Of a stretch of 64,000 nucleotides of DNA, positions 34,943 through 44,136 are shown in pieces. The notes under the pieces are model-generated. The model had not been told where the DNA came from and ran no database searches. It worked only from the letters and a program-made list of their open reading frames with translations. The translations under genes were made by a program, and so were the position numbers. Position 1 is the first letter of the stretch; each line of letters begins with the position of its first letter. This DNA comes from Firm-04 sp045600205 (GTDB lineage Bacteria; Bacillota; Clostridia; Oscillospirales; Ruminococcaceae): contig JAZRXM010000001.1 of NCBI GenBank assembly GCA_045600205.1, forward strand, positions 73,030 to 137,029, written 5' to 3'.

Positions 34943-36289
34943 ATGGATATGATCAAACTGCCGCCGCAGGTACAGACGGCACTGGATATCCTGAATCAGG
35001 CAGGGCATACGGCGTATGCGGTCGGCGGCTGTGTGCGGGACGCGCTGCGTGGGGTAACGCCGCATGACTGGGATCTGACAACTTCCGCGCTGCCGCAGGA
35101 GATGCAGGCTTGTTTTGCGGGGTATCATGTGATTGAAACGGGCTTGCAGCATGGCACGCTGACCGTTGTGATAGACGGAATGCCGCTGGAGATCACGACC
35201 TACCGCATTGACGGCACATACACAGACAATCGCCGCCCTGACAGCGTCACGTTTACATCGAATCTGCGGGATGATCTGTCGCGGCGGGATTTCACGGTCA
35301 ATGCGATGGCGTATCATCCGCAGGAGGGCATTGTAGATTTGTTTGGCGGCGCAGAGGACCTGCGTTCAGGGCGCATCGCCTGTGTCGGGAAGGCGCAGGA
35401 GCGGTTTGCGGAGGACGGCTTGCGGATCTTACGTGCATTGAGATTTTCGTCGGTGCTGGATTTTTCGATAGCAGAGGAAACCGCGGCGGCGATTCATCTG
35501 CAAAAGGGGCTGTTGTGCGGAATCTCGGCGGAGCGGATTTATGCAGAGCTGACGAAATTGATTTGTGGTGTGGGTGCGGCACGTATTTTGCGGGAATACG
35601 CGGATGTGCTGTTTGAAATTTTGCCCGAATTGCGCCCGATGTACGGGTTTGACCAGCAAAATCCGCATCATGACTACGATGTTTACGAGCATACGCTGCA
35701 CGTATTGGAAGCGGTGCCCGCAGAGCCGATTTTGCGGTACAGTGCGCTGCTGCACGATGCGGGAAAGCCCGCAACCTTTACAAAAGACGAGCGCGGCGGA
35801 CATTTTTACGGCCATGCGAAAATCAGTGTGGAGATCGCGCGGCAAACGATGCTGCGGTTAAAAAGTGACCGTAAAACGATGGATGCGGTGCTGGAACTGA
35901 CGGAGCATCATGATGTGGTGTTTCAGAAGCCGGAGCGTAATATCAGGCGAATGGTGAACCGAATGGGCTTTGAGCAGACGCGGCGGCTGTTGGAACTGCA
36001 TCGAGCGGATGTGACGGGTCAGGCGGAGCAGCACAGGGCAGAGCGAATTGCGGAATCGGAGCAAATGCTTGCGTTTCTGGATGAACTGGAGCGAGCGGAT
36101 GAATGTCTGACGCTAAAGAAGCTGGCGGTCAATGGGCAGGATATGATGGCAGTCGGGGTACCGCAGGGCAGGGCAGTTGGCGTGATGCTGCAATCGCTGC
36201 TGGAGCGGGTCATGGACGGTGAATTGCCGAATACGCGTGAAGAACTGCTTGCTGCGGTGCGGAAGGAAATGAATCAAGAAGCGCAATAG
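34943..36289 (+). CDS. cca: CCA-adding tRNA nucleotidyltransferase with HD domain
   Basis: The enzyme builds or repairs the 3' CCA end of tRNA. The class II nucleotidyltransferase head has GGCVRDALRG and HDWDLTT (the catalytic DxD), then RRDFTVNAMAY and the RNA-binding region RILRALRFSS. The second half contains an HD phosphohydrolase motif (LLHDAGKP and TEHHDVV), a common fusion in this family. Of the possible starts GTG 34934, ATG 34943 and ATG 34949, I choose 34943, 5 nt after AGGTGA. Confidence 0.93.
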   Translation: MDMIKLPPQVQTALDILNQAGHTAYAVGGCVRDALRGVTPHDWDLTTSALPQEMQACFAGYHVIETGLQHGTLTVVIDGMPLEITTYRIDGTYTDNRRPDSVTFTSNLRDDLSRRDFTVNAMAYHPQEGIVDLFGGAEDLRSGRIACVGKAQERFAEDGLRILRALRFSSVLDFSIAEETAAAIHLQKGLLCGISAERIYAELTKLICGVGAARILREYADVLFEILPELRPMYGFDQQNPHHDYDVYEHTLHVLEAVPAEPILRYSALLHDAGKPATFTKDERGGHFYGHAKISVEIARQTMLRLKSDRKTMDAVLELTEHHDVVFQKPERNIRRMVNRMGFEQTRRLLELHRADVTGQAEQHRAERIAESEQMLAFLDELERADECLTLKKLAVNGQDMMAVGVPQGRAVGVMLQSLLERVMDGELPNTREELLAAVRKEMNQEAQ

Positions 36290-36290
36290 C

Positions 36291-36332
36291 GGAACTCCTC
36301 TCTCCTAACAACAGGTCAGGAGGGGTTCTCCA
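36291..36332 (+). repeat. Hairpin after cca, perhaps a degenerate repeat-B copy
   Basis: A stem formed by GGAACTCCTC and the GAGGGGTTC region includes CAGGAGGGGTTC, which resembles the start of the repeat elements at 39125 and 45791. The resemblance is partial. Confidence 0.4.
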
Positions 36333-36353
36333 TTTCTATTCCAACAAACCAAA

Positions 36354-36397
36354 AAGGACTTCATTTCCCGATAACGGAAACGAAGTCCTTGTTTTTT
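36354..36397. terminator. Bidirectional terminator between cca and the next gene
   Basis: AAGGACTTC plus TTTCC (36354-36368) pairs with GGAAA plus GAAGTCCTT (36376-36390), with one internal mismatch; GTTTTTT follows on the plus strand and TTTTT on the minus strand. Confidence 0.88.
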
Positions 36398-36426
36398 CGG
36401 TTATGCATCATCTGCAAAACCCGCTT

Positions 36427-36798
36427 TCACTTGTTTTTCCACGATACGTGAGCCTCTTGTTTCCAGACGCCGCCCTCATTGGCTTTATCCCCAACGCTGA
36501 CATCTCCGACGTCCTTGTCAGCGACTGTCAGCACTGCTTTCTGCTTTTCGATTTCTGCACTCATCATTGCGTCGAGTTCTTCTGCATTTTCCGAGGCAAC
36601 CGAAATGGTAACATCGCCATGTGTCGGCGGTACTTCTTTGGGCTTTTTGAAGCCGAAGAACACGAAATAGAACAAAAGCAGCACCAGCACGATACTCACG
36701 CCAACCTGCATACTGTTGTCCATTTTCGAGATTTCCGAGGAGATTCCCTTCAAAATTTCGCCGAACAGCGTGTTGAGTTCGGTCAAAAATTCCTGCAT
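36427..36798 (-). CDS. Small membrane protein of unknown function (123 aa)
   Basis: The protein starts MQEFLTELNTLFGEIL and has one membrane helix at about residues 33-50 (VSIVLVLLLFYFVFFGF), then a charged, Glu/Lys/Asp-rich cytosolic or outer tail. The start at 36798 is chosen for the GGAAG about 10 nt upstream; the open frame extends further but would cross the promoter. I do not recognise a family. It is transcribed divergently from the topoisomerase genes. Confidence 0.65.
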   Translation of the reverse strand: MQEFLTELNTLFGEILKGISSEISKMDNSMQVGVSIVLVLLLFYFVFFGFKKPKEVPPTHGDVTISVASENAEELDAMMSAEIEKQKAVLTVADKDVGDVSVGDKANEGGVWKQEAHVSWKNK

Positions 36799-36832
36799 AT
36801 CGGCAAAACTTCCTTTCTTTGAATCTACGGAC

Positions 36833-36861
36833 ATTATAATATGTATTTCCGTGATTGTCAA
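36833..36861 (-). promoter_or_regulatory. Perfect consensus promoter, minus strand
   Basis: TTGACA (36856-36861), 17-bp spacer, TATAAT (36833-36838), for the small membrane protein gene. Confidence 0.88.
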
Positions 36862-36920
36862 GGGAAAGAGCCGAATGATTGCCGTTTTTTGGAGATTTTG
36901 AGCGGTTTGCATTTTAGTGC

Positions 36921-36949
36921 TTGCTTTTTTTTGCGGAATATGATACAAT
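36921..36949 (+). promoter_or_regulatory. Promoter of the topoisomerase B gene
   Basis: TTGCTT (36921-36926), 17-bp spacer, TACAAT (36944-36949), 48 bp before the start codon. Confidence 0.7.
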
Positions 36950-36997
36950 AATATAGAATGCCTAAATATTCGTATTTTGACGGAAAGGAACGAAACC

Positions 36998-38980
36998 ATG
37001 GCAAAGAAAACTCCCGAATACGGAAATGAAAGTATTACGATGCTGAAAGGTCCTGACAAGGTGCGAAAGCGTCCTGCGGTCATTTTCGGCTCTGATGGTC
37101 TGGATGGCTGTGCGCACTCGGTGTTCGAGGTCATTACCAACTCGGTGGACGAAGCGCGTGCGGGCTTTGGTCAGAAAATCATTATCACGAAATATCTGGA
37201 CGGCTCCATTGAGGTTGAGGATTACGGCAGAGGCTGCCCTGTGGACTGGAATCCCAACGAAAAACGCTATAACTGGGAGCTTGTCTATTGTGAACTATAC
37301 GCAGGCGGTAAGTACGATTCCAACGCAGATACGTATGCATACTCACTGGGACTGAACGGTCTGGGTCTGTGCGCAACGCAGTTTGCCTCGGAGTATATGG
37401 ACGTTACGGTTTTGCGTGACGGGCAGGAGTACCATCTGCATTTTGAAAAGGGCGAAAACATCGGCGGTTTGCAGAAAACCGAAACCACGCGCAGACAAAC
37501 GGGTACGAAAACGCGCTGGAAGCCCGACCGTGCCGTATTTGTGGACACCATGATTCCCGATGAGTGGTTTCGTGATGTGCTGAAACGACAGGCGGTGGTC
37601 AACCCGAATCTGCTGTTTGTATACCGCAGTGAGGTATCGAAAAACAGCTTTGATACGACAAATTACTGCTATGAGAACGGCATTTCCGATTACGTGACGG
37701 AGATTCTGGACGGCAAGGGCATGACTCCCGTGCAGTTCTGGCAGACCGACCGCAAAGGTCGTGACAGTGCCGACCGTGATGAATATAAGCTGAAAATGTC
37801 CGTAGCTGTGGCGTTTTCGAACACCGTGCAGAAAATCGAGTACTATCATAATTCGAGCTATCTGGAACACGGCGGCTCGCCGGATGATGCAGTAAAACGC
37901 GCATTTACGTCACAAATTGATGCATTTCTGCGCAACAACAACCGCTATCAGAAAAACGAGAGTAAAATTTCGTTTGCAGATATTCAGGATTGTCTGGTGC
38001 TGGTGTCGTCGTCCTTTTCGACGATTGCCTCCTACGAAAACCAGACGAAAAAGGCAATCACCAACCGCTTTATCTATGAAGCGATGACGGAATTTCTGAA
38101 GCATCAGCTGGAGGTATACTTCACGGAGAATCCCGATGATGCCGCAAGGATTTCCGAGCAGGTGCTGGTCAATAAGCGCAGCCGTGAAAACGCGGAGCGT
38201 ACCCGCCTGAACCTGAAAAAGAAACTTTCGGGCAATCTCGATTTGTCGAATATGGTGCCGAAATTTGTGGATTGCCGCTCGAAAGATACCGACCGCCGCG
38301 AGTTGTACATCGTGGAGGGTGATTCAGCACTCGGTTCAGTCAAAATGGCGCGTGATGCGGAGTTTCAGGCAGTTATTCCTGTCCGCGGCAAGATCCTGAA
38401 CTGCCTGAAAGCGGATTATGCGCGTATTTTCAAAAGTGAGATCATCACAGATCTGGTAAAGGTGCTGGGCTGCGGCGTAGAGGTCACGACCAAGGCGAAC
38501 AAGGAACTGGCATCATTTGCGCTGGAAAATCTGCGGTGGAACAAAATCGTCATCTGTACGGATGCCGATGAGGACGGATTCCACATTCGCACGTTGATTT
38601 TGACGATGATTTATCGGCTTGCCCCGACCCTGATCCGTGAGGGGTATGTGTACATTGCGGAGTCACCGTTGTTTGAGATCACCACGAAAGAGCGGACGTA
38701 TTTTGCGTATGATGAAAAAGAGCGTGTAAAGATTCTGCAAATGATTGAGGGACAGAAGTACACGTTGCAGCGTTCCAAGGGACTTGGTGAGAACGAAGCG
38801 GAAATGATGGCATTGACGACGATGAATCCGGAAACGCGAAGAATCATCAGGGTGACGCCGGAGGATGTGGAAGCGACGGCAACGATGTTTGATATGCTGT
38901 TGGGTGATGATTTGCAGGCGCGAAAAGATTACATACAGGAGCATGGCGGCGAATATCTGGATTTGGCAGATATCAGCTAA
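36998..38980 (+). CDS. Type IIA topoisomerase subunit B (GyrB/ParE family, divergent)
   Basis: A 660-aa ATPase and TOPRIM subunit that works with the A subunit encoded next. The GHKL ATPase shows VFEVITNSVDEARAG and a GRGCPVDW loop. TOPRIM motifs are EGDSALG (normally EGDSAGG) and TDADEDGFHIRTL, and QRSKGLGENEAEMM follows. The N-terminal motif RKRPAVIFGSDG replaces the usual RPGMYIG. These differences suggest a divergent branch, possibly topoisomerase IV (ParE). The ATG at 36998 is preferred to a TTG seven codons upstream. Confidence 0.88.
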   Translation: MAKKTPEYGNESITMLKGPDKVRKRPAVIFGSDGLDGCAHSVFEVITNSVDEARAGFGQKIIITKYLDGSIEVEDYGRGCPVDWNPNEKRYNWELVYCELYAGGKYDSNADTYAYSLGLNGLGLCATQFASEYMDVTVLRDGQEYHLHFEKGENIGGLQKTETTRRQTGTKTRWKPDRAVFVDTMIPDEWFRDVLKRQAVVNPNLLFVYRSEVSKNSFDTTNYCYENGISDYVTEILDGKGMTPVQFWQTDRKGRDSADRDEYKLKMSVAVAFSNTVQKIEYYHNSSYLEHGGSPDDAVKRAFTSQIDAFLRNNNRYQKNESKISFADIQDCLVLVSSSFSTIASYENQTKKAITNRFIYEAMTEFLKHQLEVYFTENPDDAARISEQVLVNKRSRENAERTRLNLKKKLSGNLDLSNMVPKFVDCRSKDTDRRELYIVEGDSALGSVKMARDAEFQAVIPVRGKILNCLKADYARIFKSEIITDLVKVLGCGVEVTTKANKELASFALENLRWNKIVICTDADEDGFHIRTLILTMIYRLAPTLIREGYVYIAESPLFEITTKERTYFAYDEKERVKILQMIEGQKYTLQRSKGLGENEAEMMALTTMNPETRRIIRVTPEDVEATATMFDMLLGDDLQARKDYIQEHGGEYLDLADIS

Positions 38981-39011
38981 GGGGGAGCAGCGGCTCCGTC
39001 CGCGAAGCATA

Positions 39012-39065
39012 CATCTTGCAAGCGAGCCGTCACAAAAGTTTCGCTCAAGCCTTTTCAAAGGCTTG
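39012..39065. repeat. Interspersed repeat A, copy 1
   Basis: From CATCTTGCAAGCGAGC to AAGGCTTG this stretch matches the sequence at 53189-53243 with only a few substitutions. It includes an inverted pair CAAGCC / GGCTTG. Confidence 0.75.
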
Positions 39066-39071
39066 CAGTTT

Positions 39072-39109
39072 CCAAAGGCAGAGCCTTTGGCCGCGCTTCG
39101 CAGAGCGCG
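39072..39109. repeat. Tandem palindromes between the topoisomerase genes
   Basis: CCAAAGGC and GCCTTTGG form a perfect 8-bp inverted repeat, immediately followed by a GC-rich one built from CGCGCT and AGCGCG. Confidence 0.6.
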
Positions 39110-39124
39110 AAACACCCCCTCTCC

Positions 39125-39192
39125 TTCAACAAATCAGGAGGGTTTGGGAACCCTATTAAGGGGTTCCCAACGCCCTGTCTAACGCGCACAGA
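39125..39192. repeat. Interspersed repeat B, copy 1
   Basis: Begins TTCAACAAATCAGGAGGG and contains GGGAACCC with a following GGGGTTCCC hairpin, then CCTGTCTA and CACAGA. It matches 45791-45859 with few differences. Confidence 0.75.
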
Positions 39193-39242
39193 AGAATCTG
39201 CGATGAAATATCTTAAACATTTCCGAGAAAGGAAAGCGAACA

Positions 39243-41483
39243 ATGGCAAAGCCAAGAAAGCAGAAAGAAACACCAAAGGCATCGAACCCGAACAATGCGT
39301 ACATTGAGGGTGCGGGTCTGATGGTTGAGGAGCGCATTACCGAAACGCTCCGTAAAAATTTCATGCCGTATGCGATGAGTGCGATTGTATCGCGTGCGCT
39401 GCCTGAAATCGACGGTTTCAAGCCGTCACACAGAAAGCTGCTGTATACCATGTACAAAATGGGTCTGCTGACGGGTGCGCGGACAAAGTCTGCAAACGTG
39501 GTCGGACAGACGATGCGCCTCAACCCGCACGGCGATGCGGCAATCTACGAAACCATGGTGCGTATGGCACGCGGCAATGAATCGCTGCTGCACCCGTATG
39601 TAGACAGCAAGGGCAATTTCGGCAAGGCGTACAGCCGTGATATGGCGTATGCAGCGCCGCGTTATACGGAGGTCAAGCTGGAGCCGATTGCCGCTGAACT
39701 GTTCCGTGACATTGACCGTGAAACGGTCGATTTTGTGCCAAACTACGACAATACCACACAGGAGCCGACCTTGCTTCCTGCCACGTATCCGTCCGTGCTG
39801 GTCAATGCGAATGTCGGCATCGCGGTATCTATGGCGAGCAATGTCTGTCCGTTCAACCTCGCAGAGGTCTGTGAAACGACCATTGCGTTTATCAAAAATC
39901 CCGATCACGACCTGCTCTCGACGCTGAAAGGTCCCGATTTCCCGACAGGCGGCTTCCTGATGTACGATGAGGAAGAACTGCGCCGTATCTATGACAGCGG
40001 CAGAGGCAGTGTGCGGCTGCGTTCCAAGTGGAATTACGATAAGGACGCGAATTGCATTGAGATCACGCAGATTCCGTACTCCACCACGATCGAAGCGATC
40101 ATGGAGAAAATCGTGGATCTGGTCAAGGCAAACAAGATCCGTGAGATCTCGTATATGCGTGATGAAACGGATATCAACGGTCTGAAGCTGACGATTGACC
40201 TGAAACGCGGTACTGACCCTGAACGTCTGATGCAGAAATTGTTCCGCATGACGCCATTGCAGGACGCAGTTTCGTGTAATTTCAATATTCTGATTGCGGG
40301 AATGCCGAAGGTCATGGGTGTCCGAGAGATTCTGGATGAGTGGGTCGCATTCCGTACCGAGTGCATCCGCCGCCGTGTCTATTTTGACCTGCACAAGAAG
40401 ATGGACAAGCTGCATCTCTTGGAAGGCTTGGAAAAAATCCTGTTGGATATCGACCGTGCCATTAAAATCGTGCGCGAAACCGAGGAGGAATCGGAGGTCG
40501 TATCGAATCTGATGATCGGTTTCGGGATTGACCAGATTCAGGCGGAGTATGTCGCAGAGATCAAACTGCGCCACTTAAACCGCGAGTATATCCTCAACCG
40601 CACCAAGGAAATCGAGCAGCTCCGCAAAGAAATTGCGGAAATGGAAGATATCCTGAAAGACATCAAAAAGATCCGAAAGATCATGATGGAGGAGCTGAAA
40701 CAGGTCGCAGAAACCTACGGTCAGCCGCGTAAAACGATGTTCTTCGACCCGACAGACGAATCCGAGGAGGAGCAGGAGGAGGATATCCCTGATGATCCTG
40801 TGCATCTGTTCCTGACAGCGGAGGGTTACTTTAAGAAGATCACGCCGCAGAGCCTGCGCATGAGCGGTGAGCATAAGCTGAAAGAGGGCGACATCATCAG
40901 CCAGCAGATCAACACGACCAACAACATGGATCTGCTGTTCTTCACGGATGCCGCACAGGTCTATAAGGCAAAGGCAAACAGCTTTGCCGCGACCAAAGCG
41001 AGTGTTTTGGGCGATTATGTTCCGGTCAAACTGGGCTTTGATGAGGGTGAGAGCGTCAAGTATCTGATTGCGACACTGGATTACAGCGGCTACGTGCTGT
41101 TCTGCTTTGAAAACGGTAAGATCGCGAAAGTGCCGTTGTCAGCGTATGCGACCAAGACCAATCGTAAAAAGCTTGCAAATGCGTACTCTGACAAATCGCC
41201 GCTGGTGTCGGTGATTTATCTGCCGGAGGATTGCAATATCCTGCTGCGTTCCACGGGCGGCAGAGCAATCATCTTCCATACCGCAATGCTGCTGCCGAAA
41301 TCCACGCGCGACAGCATCGGCGTACAGGTCATGACGCTGAAAGCAAAGAGCGCGAAGCTCGAATACACCACTGTGATGACCGAAGAAATCCCTGAAAATA
41401 TGCAGAAATTCATAGTAAAGAACATCCCTGCGGCGGGCAGCATGGCACGCGATCTGGAAGTTGCGGGACAGATGACGCTTTAA
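39243..41483 (+). CDS. Type IIA topoisomerase subunit A (GyrA/ParC family)
   Basis: A 746-aa breakage-reunion subunit. It contains KPSHRKLLYTMYKMGL, the QRD-region GDAAIYETMVRMA and the catalytic tyrosine in APRYTEVK (Tyr141). A long coiled-coil arm (about 440-500) and a short C-terminal beta-propeller-like part follow. At 746 aa it is shorter than typical GyrA, in line with a ParC-like or divergent subunit. It lies 262 bp after the B subunit; the gap is filled with repeats. GAAAGGAAAGCG precedes the start. Confidence 0.88.
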   Translation: MAKPRKQKETPKASNPNNAYIEGAGLMVEERITETLRKNFMPYAMSAIVSRALPEIDGFKPSHRKLLYTMYKMGLLTGARTKSANVVGQTMRLNPHGDAAIYETMVRMARGNESLLHPYVDSKGNFGKAYSRDMAYAAPRYTEVKLEPIAAELFRDIDRETVDFVPNYDNTTQEPTLLPATYPSVLVNANVGIAVSMASNVCPFNLAEVCETTIAFIKNPDHDLLSTLKGPDFPTGGFLMYDEEELRRIYDSGRGSVRLRSKWNYDKDANCIEITQIPYSTTIEAIMEKIVDLVKANKIREISYMRDETDINGLKLTIDLKRGTDPERLMQKLFRMTPLQDAVSCNFNILIAGMPKVMGVREILDEWVAFRTECIRRRVYFDLHKKMDKLHLLEGLEKILLDIDRAIKIVRETEEESEVVSNLMIGFGIDQIQAEYVAEIKLRHLNREYILNRTKEIEQLRKEIAEMEDILKDIKKIRKIMMEELKQVAETYGQPRKTMFFDPTDESEEEQEEDIPDDPVHLFLTAEGYFKKITPQSLRMSGEHKLKEGDIISQQINTTNNMDLLFFTDAAQVYKAKANSFAATKASVLGDYVPVKLGFDEGESVKYLIATLDYSGYVLFCFENGKIAKVPLSAYATKTNRKKLANAYSDKSPLVSVIYLPEDCNILLRSTGGRAIIFHTAMLLPKSTRDSIGVQVMTLKAKSAKLEYTTVMTEEIPENMQKFIVKNIPAAGSMARDLEVAGQMTL

Positions 41484-41539
41484 GGTATGGAAAGAACAGA
41501 AAAAAGAATCCGACAACAGAATGAAAAGGATGATGATAT

Positions 41540-42034
41540 GTGAAATTCATTGAACAACTCCAGCAGGAAGTGCGCATCCGCGGCGATATGGAAACGGATT
41601 TCCGCAGCCGCCGATACCAGCACGCGCAGGCGCTTGCACATAAGTACGTGGATCTCATAGAGGAAGAAGCGCGAAACATGGCGCGGACGGGCATCTATGA
41701 GCGCAGCGGAGAGCGTTCCATCATCAGCGGATTCTGCGTACTGAATGAAAACGACTTTACGATTCCGCTTGTGCAGAAAGAAACCAAGCGCAGTTTCTGG
41801 ACGCACAAAAAGAGGGATACATACACTTTGACGCCCGATCATGAGTTGTTTGAGGTGTTTGAATCCGCATTCCGACAGCTATGTTTTGAAGAAGATATCC
41901 TGTATTTTCCGTTTCAGGCGCAGATCAAGGATAAAGAGGGCAAGGTATGCTATCACACGCTGCCCCTGACGATCCTGAAGCCGAAAAAGGAGAAGATACA
42001 GGCATTCGGATTCCCATATCAGATTGAATTTTGA
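41540..42034 (+). CDS. Hypothetical protein (164 aa)
   Basis: I do not recognise this family. The protein is soluble by sequence, with a charged helical first third (FRSRRYQHAQALAHKYVDLIEEEARNM) and a later part that may be beta-rich. The start is GTG at 41540, 9 nt after AAAGG. It follows the topoisomerase A gene by 56 bp and is followed 26 bp later by the dehydratase-like gene, so these may be co-transcribed. No function is proposed. Confidence 0.6.
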   Translation: MKFIEQLQQEVRIRGDMETDFRSRRYQHAQALAHKYVDLIEEEARNMARTGIYERSGERSIISGFCVLNENDFTIPLVQKETKRSFWTHKKRDTYTLTPDHELFEVFESAFRQLCFEEDILYFPFQAQIKDKEGKVCYHTLPLTILKPKKEKIQAFGFPYQIEF

Positions 42035-42060
42035 CAAGACCCTGAAAGGTGGCAAGACCC

Positions 42061-43296
42061 ATGTCAGCAATGTTTACCCCTGAAATGAAGAAAACCCATA
42101 CCATTCTGGTGCCCGATATGCTTCCCGTGCATTTCCAGCTGCTCATCAGCATACTGGGGCATTACGGCTATCGTTGTGAGCTGCTCCGCACGGCGAGCAG
42201 AGCGGTGGTGGATGAGGGACTGAAAAACGTCCATAATGACACCTGTTATCCCGCGCTGCTGGTCATCGGACAGTTTATGGAGGCATTGAAATCGGGCAGA
42301 TACAATCCCGATACGACCGCACTGATGATCACGCAGACAGGCGGCGGATGCAGAGCGTCGAATTACATTCATCTGCTGAGAAAAGCACTGGAGCGGCAGT
42401 TCCCGCAGGTGCCTGTGATCTCGCTGAATGTATCGGGTCTGGAAAAAGACCCGCGCAACGGTTTCCAGTTGACCGCAACGATTTTGCTGAAATTTCTGTA
42501 TGCGGTGCTTTACGGCGACCTGTTGATGCTGGTATCGAACCAGTGCCGCCCCTACGAACTGAAAAAGGGCGATACCGAAAAGACGATGCAGCGTTGGCAG
42601 CACCGCTTGGAAAAGGCGTTTGCCTCGAAGGAATACCTGCACACGAAGAAGCTCTACAAGGAAATTCTCGATGATTTTGCGAAGATTCCGCGTACCAAGC
42701 GCAATAAGATCCGCGTAGGCATTGTCGGTGAGATCTATGTCAAGTACTCGCCGCTTGCAAACAATCATCTGGAGGATTATCTGCTTTCGGAGGGCTGTGA
42801 ACCTGTGATTCCCTCGCTGCTGGAATTTGTCATGTACTGCGCCGTCAGTACAGCCGTGGACGGCAAGCTGTATCATTTTAAGGATGGCAGCACGCTGAAA
42901 AACGGCATCGGCTACAAGCTGATCTATAAAATGCAGAAAGCGCAGATCGAGGCAGTCCGGAAGCACGGTGTCTTTGACCCGCCGCATGATTTCGAAGTTT
43001 TGCGGGCAAGAGCGGACAAATATATCAATCAGGGCGTCAGCATGGGCGAAGGCTGGCTGATTACGGCAGAAATGGCAGCTTTGGCGGAATCGGGCACGGA
43101 AAACATCATATGTACGCAGCCGTTTGGCTGTCTGCCGAATCATATCGTGGCAAAGGGCATGATGCGTGTGATCAAGGATGCCTACCCGAATGCCAACATT
43201 GTTGCAATTGACTACGACCCCGGTGCAACGCAGGTCAATCAGGAAAACCGCGTCAAGCTGATGCTGGCGAATGCGCGGAAACCCGGTGATCTGTAA
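42061..43296 (+). CDS. 2-hydroxyacyl-CoA dehydratase-like protein
   Basis: The 411-aa protein carries motifs of the HgdB/DUF2229-type component of 2-hydroxyacyl-CoA dehydratase systems: NDTCYPALLVIGQF, TGGGCRASNYI, SNQCRPYE and QPFGCLPNHIVAKGMM. The conserved cysteines are candidates for a [4Fe-4S] cluster. In this superfamily the protein normally works with an ATP-dependent activase that feeds it an electron; no activase gene is present here, so its true reaction is unknown. The start is set at ATG 42061, after AAAGGTGG; GTG 42049 is a weaker option. Confidence 0.82.
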   Translation: MSAMFTPEMKKTHTILVPDMLPVHFQLLISILGHYGYRCELLRTASRAVVDEGLKNVHNDTCYPALLVIGQFMEALKSGRYNPDTTALMITQTGGGCRASNYIHLLRKALERQFPQVPVISLNVSGLEKDPRNGFQLTATILLKFLYAVLYGDLLMLVSNQCRPYELKKGDTEKTMQRWQHRLEKAFASKEYLHTKKLYKEILDDFAKIPRTKRNKIRVGIVGEIYVKYSPLANNHLEDYLLSEGCEPVIPSLLEFVMYCAVSTAVDGKLYHFKDGSTLKNGIGYKLIYKMQKAQIEAVRKHGVFDPPHDFEVLRARADKYINQGVSMGEGWLITAEMAALAESGTENIICTQPFGCLPNHIVAKGMMRVIKDAYPNANIVAIDYDPGATQVNQENRVKLMLANARKPGDL

Positions 43297-43332
43297 GCCG
43301 GAAGCCTTCCGTGTGGGAGAAAGGAGCATTCC

Positions 43333-44136
43333 ATGAGAAAATTAACGAAGCTGCTCAGTATTGCAGCGGCAGTGACCGCGGCGTGCAGATTGTTCACGAT
43401 GCCCGCAGATGCGGCATCCATCGGAGATGTCTGCGATGCGCTGCGAGAGATCGGCATTCCCGAATCACAGATTCAGAGCTGCATGAACTATTACTATTCC
43501 TGCAGGCATGACGATCAGGGCGTATATCATCCGCAGACAGGCGAGTATTACGAATTTGACCTGCTGATTGAAAACATCTACGTCATGCAGAACACCATTC
43601 GTCAGAAGCTGAATGATATGTTCCCGTCCGCACCGCCCACCACGACCGCACCGCCATCGCAGGGCGGACAGACGACCGTGACGACGGCAGTGACATCGGC
43701 GCAGCAGCCCGTGACGACCTCCAAACCGTTCATCAACATGACCTACGAGGAGAAAAAGGCGTATCTGTACAGCTTATCGCCTGAGGAGCGTACCGCGTTC
43801 ATCAACGGACTGTCGAATGAGGAGCGCAACAGCTTGATCAAGCAGCTTCCCGCGGAGGATAAGGCAGCGATCGCGGCAGGTTTTGTAGACCTGATGAAGC
43901 AGTTTGGTATGAACATGACAGTGGATGACATTTCGGATGGCAGACTGGATGTATCCGTGCGAGATCAGTCGGGCAATCTGGTGGATTCTTCGAGCATCGG
44001 CATTTCGGTGGATGATACGGGCTGGAATCTGACGGCACCGCTGGTGATTTCGCTTTCGTCGGTATTGGCGGCACTGGGCGGCATCACGTTCCTGACATTC
44101 CGCGCAGGAAAAAAGGAGGAATCGCTCCATGTCTGA
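43333..44136 (+). CDS. Secreted surface protein, candidate sortase substrate
   Basis: The 267-aa protein starts with a signal peptide (MRKLTKLLSIAAAVTAA). A Thr/Pro-rich low-complexity stretch (about 98-135) separates two halves, the second with repeats of the type SPEERTAFINGLSNEERNSL. The C-terminus has the layout of a cell-wall sorting signal: VDDTG at 226-230, a hydrophobic helix (LVISLSSVLAALGGITFLTF) and the basic tail RAGKK. The motif is not LPxTG but keeps TG. The next gene, overlapping by 8 bp, encodes a sortase-like protein, which supports this reading. Confidence 0.75.
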   Translation: MRKLTKLLSIAAAVTAACRLFTMPADAASIGDVCDALREIGIPESQIQSCMNYYYSCRHDDQGVYHPQTGEYYEFDLLIENIYVMQNTIRQKLNDMFPSAPPTTTAPPSQGGQTTVTTAVTSAQQPVTTSKPFINMTYEEKKAYLYSLSPEERTAFINGLSNEERNSLIKQLPAEDKAAIAAGFVDLMKQFGMNMTVDDISDGRLDVSVRDQSGNLVDSSSIGISVDDTGWNLTAPLVISLSSVLAALGGITFLTFRAGKKEESLHV

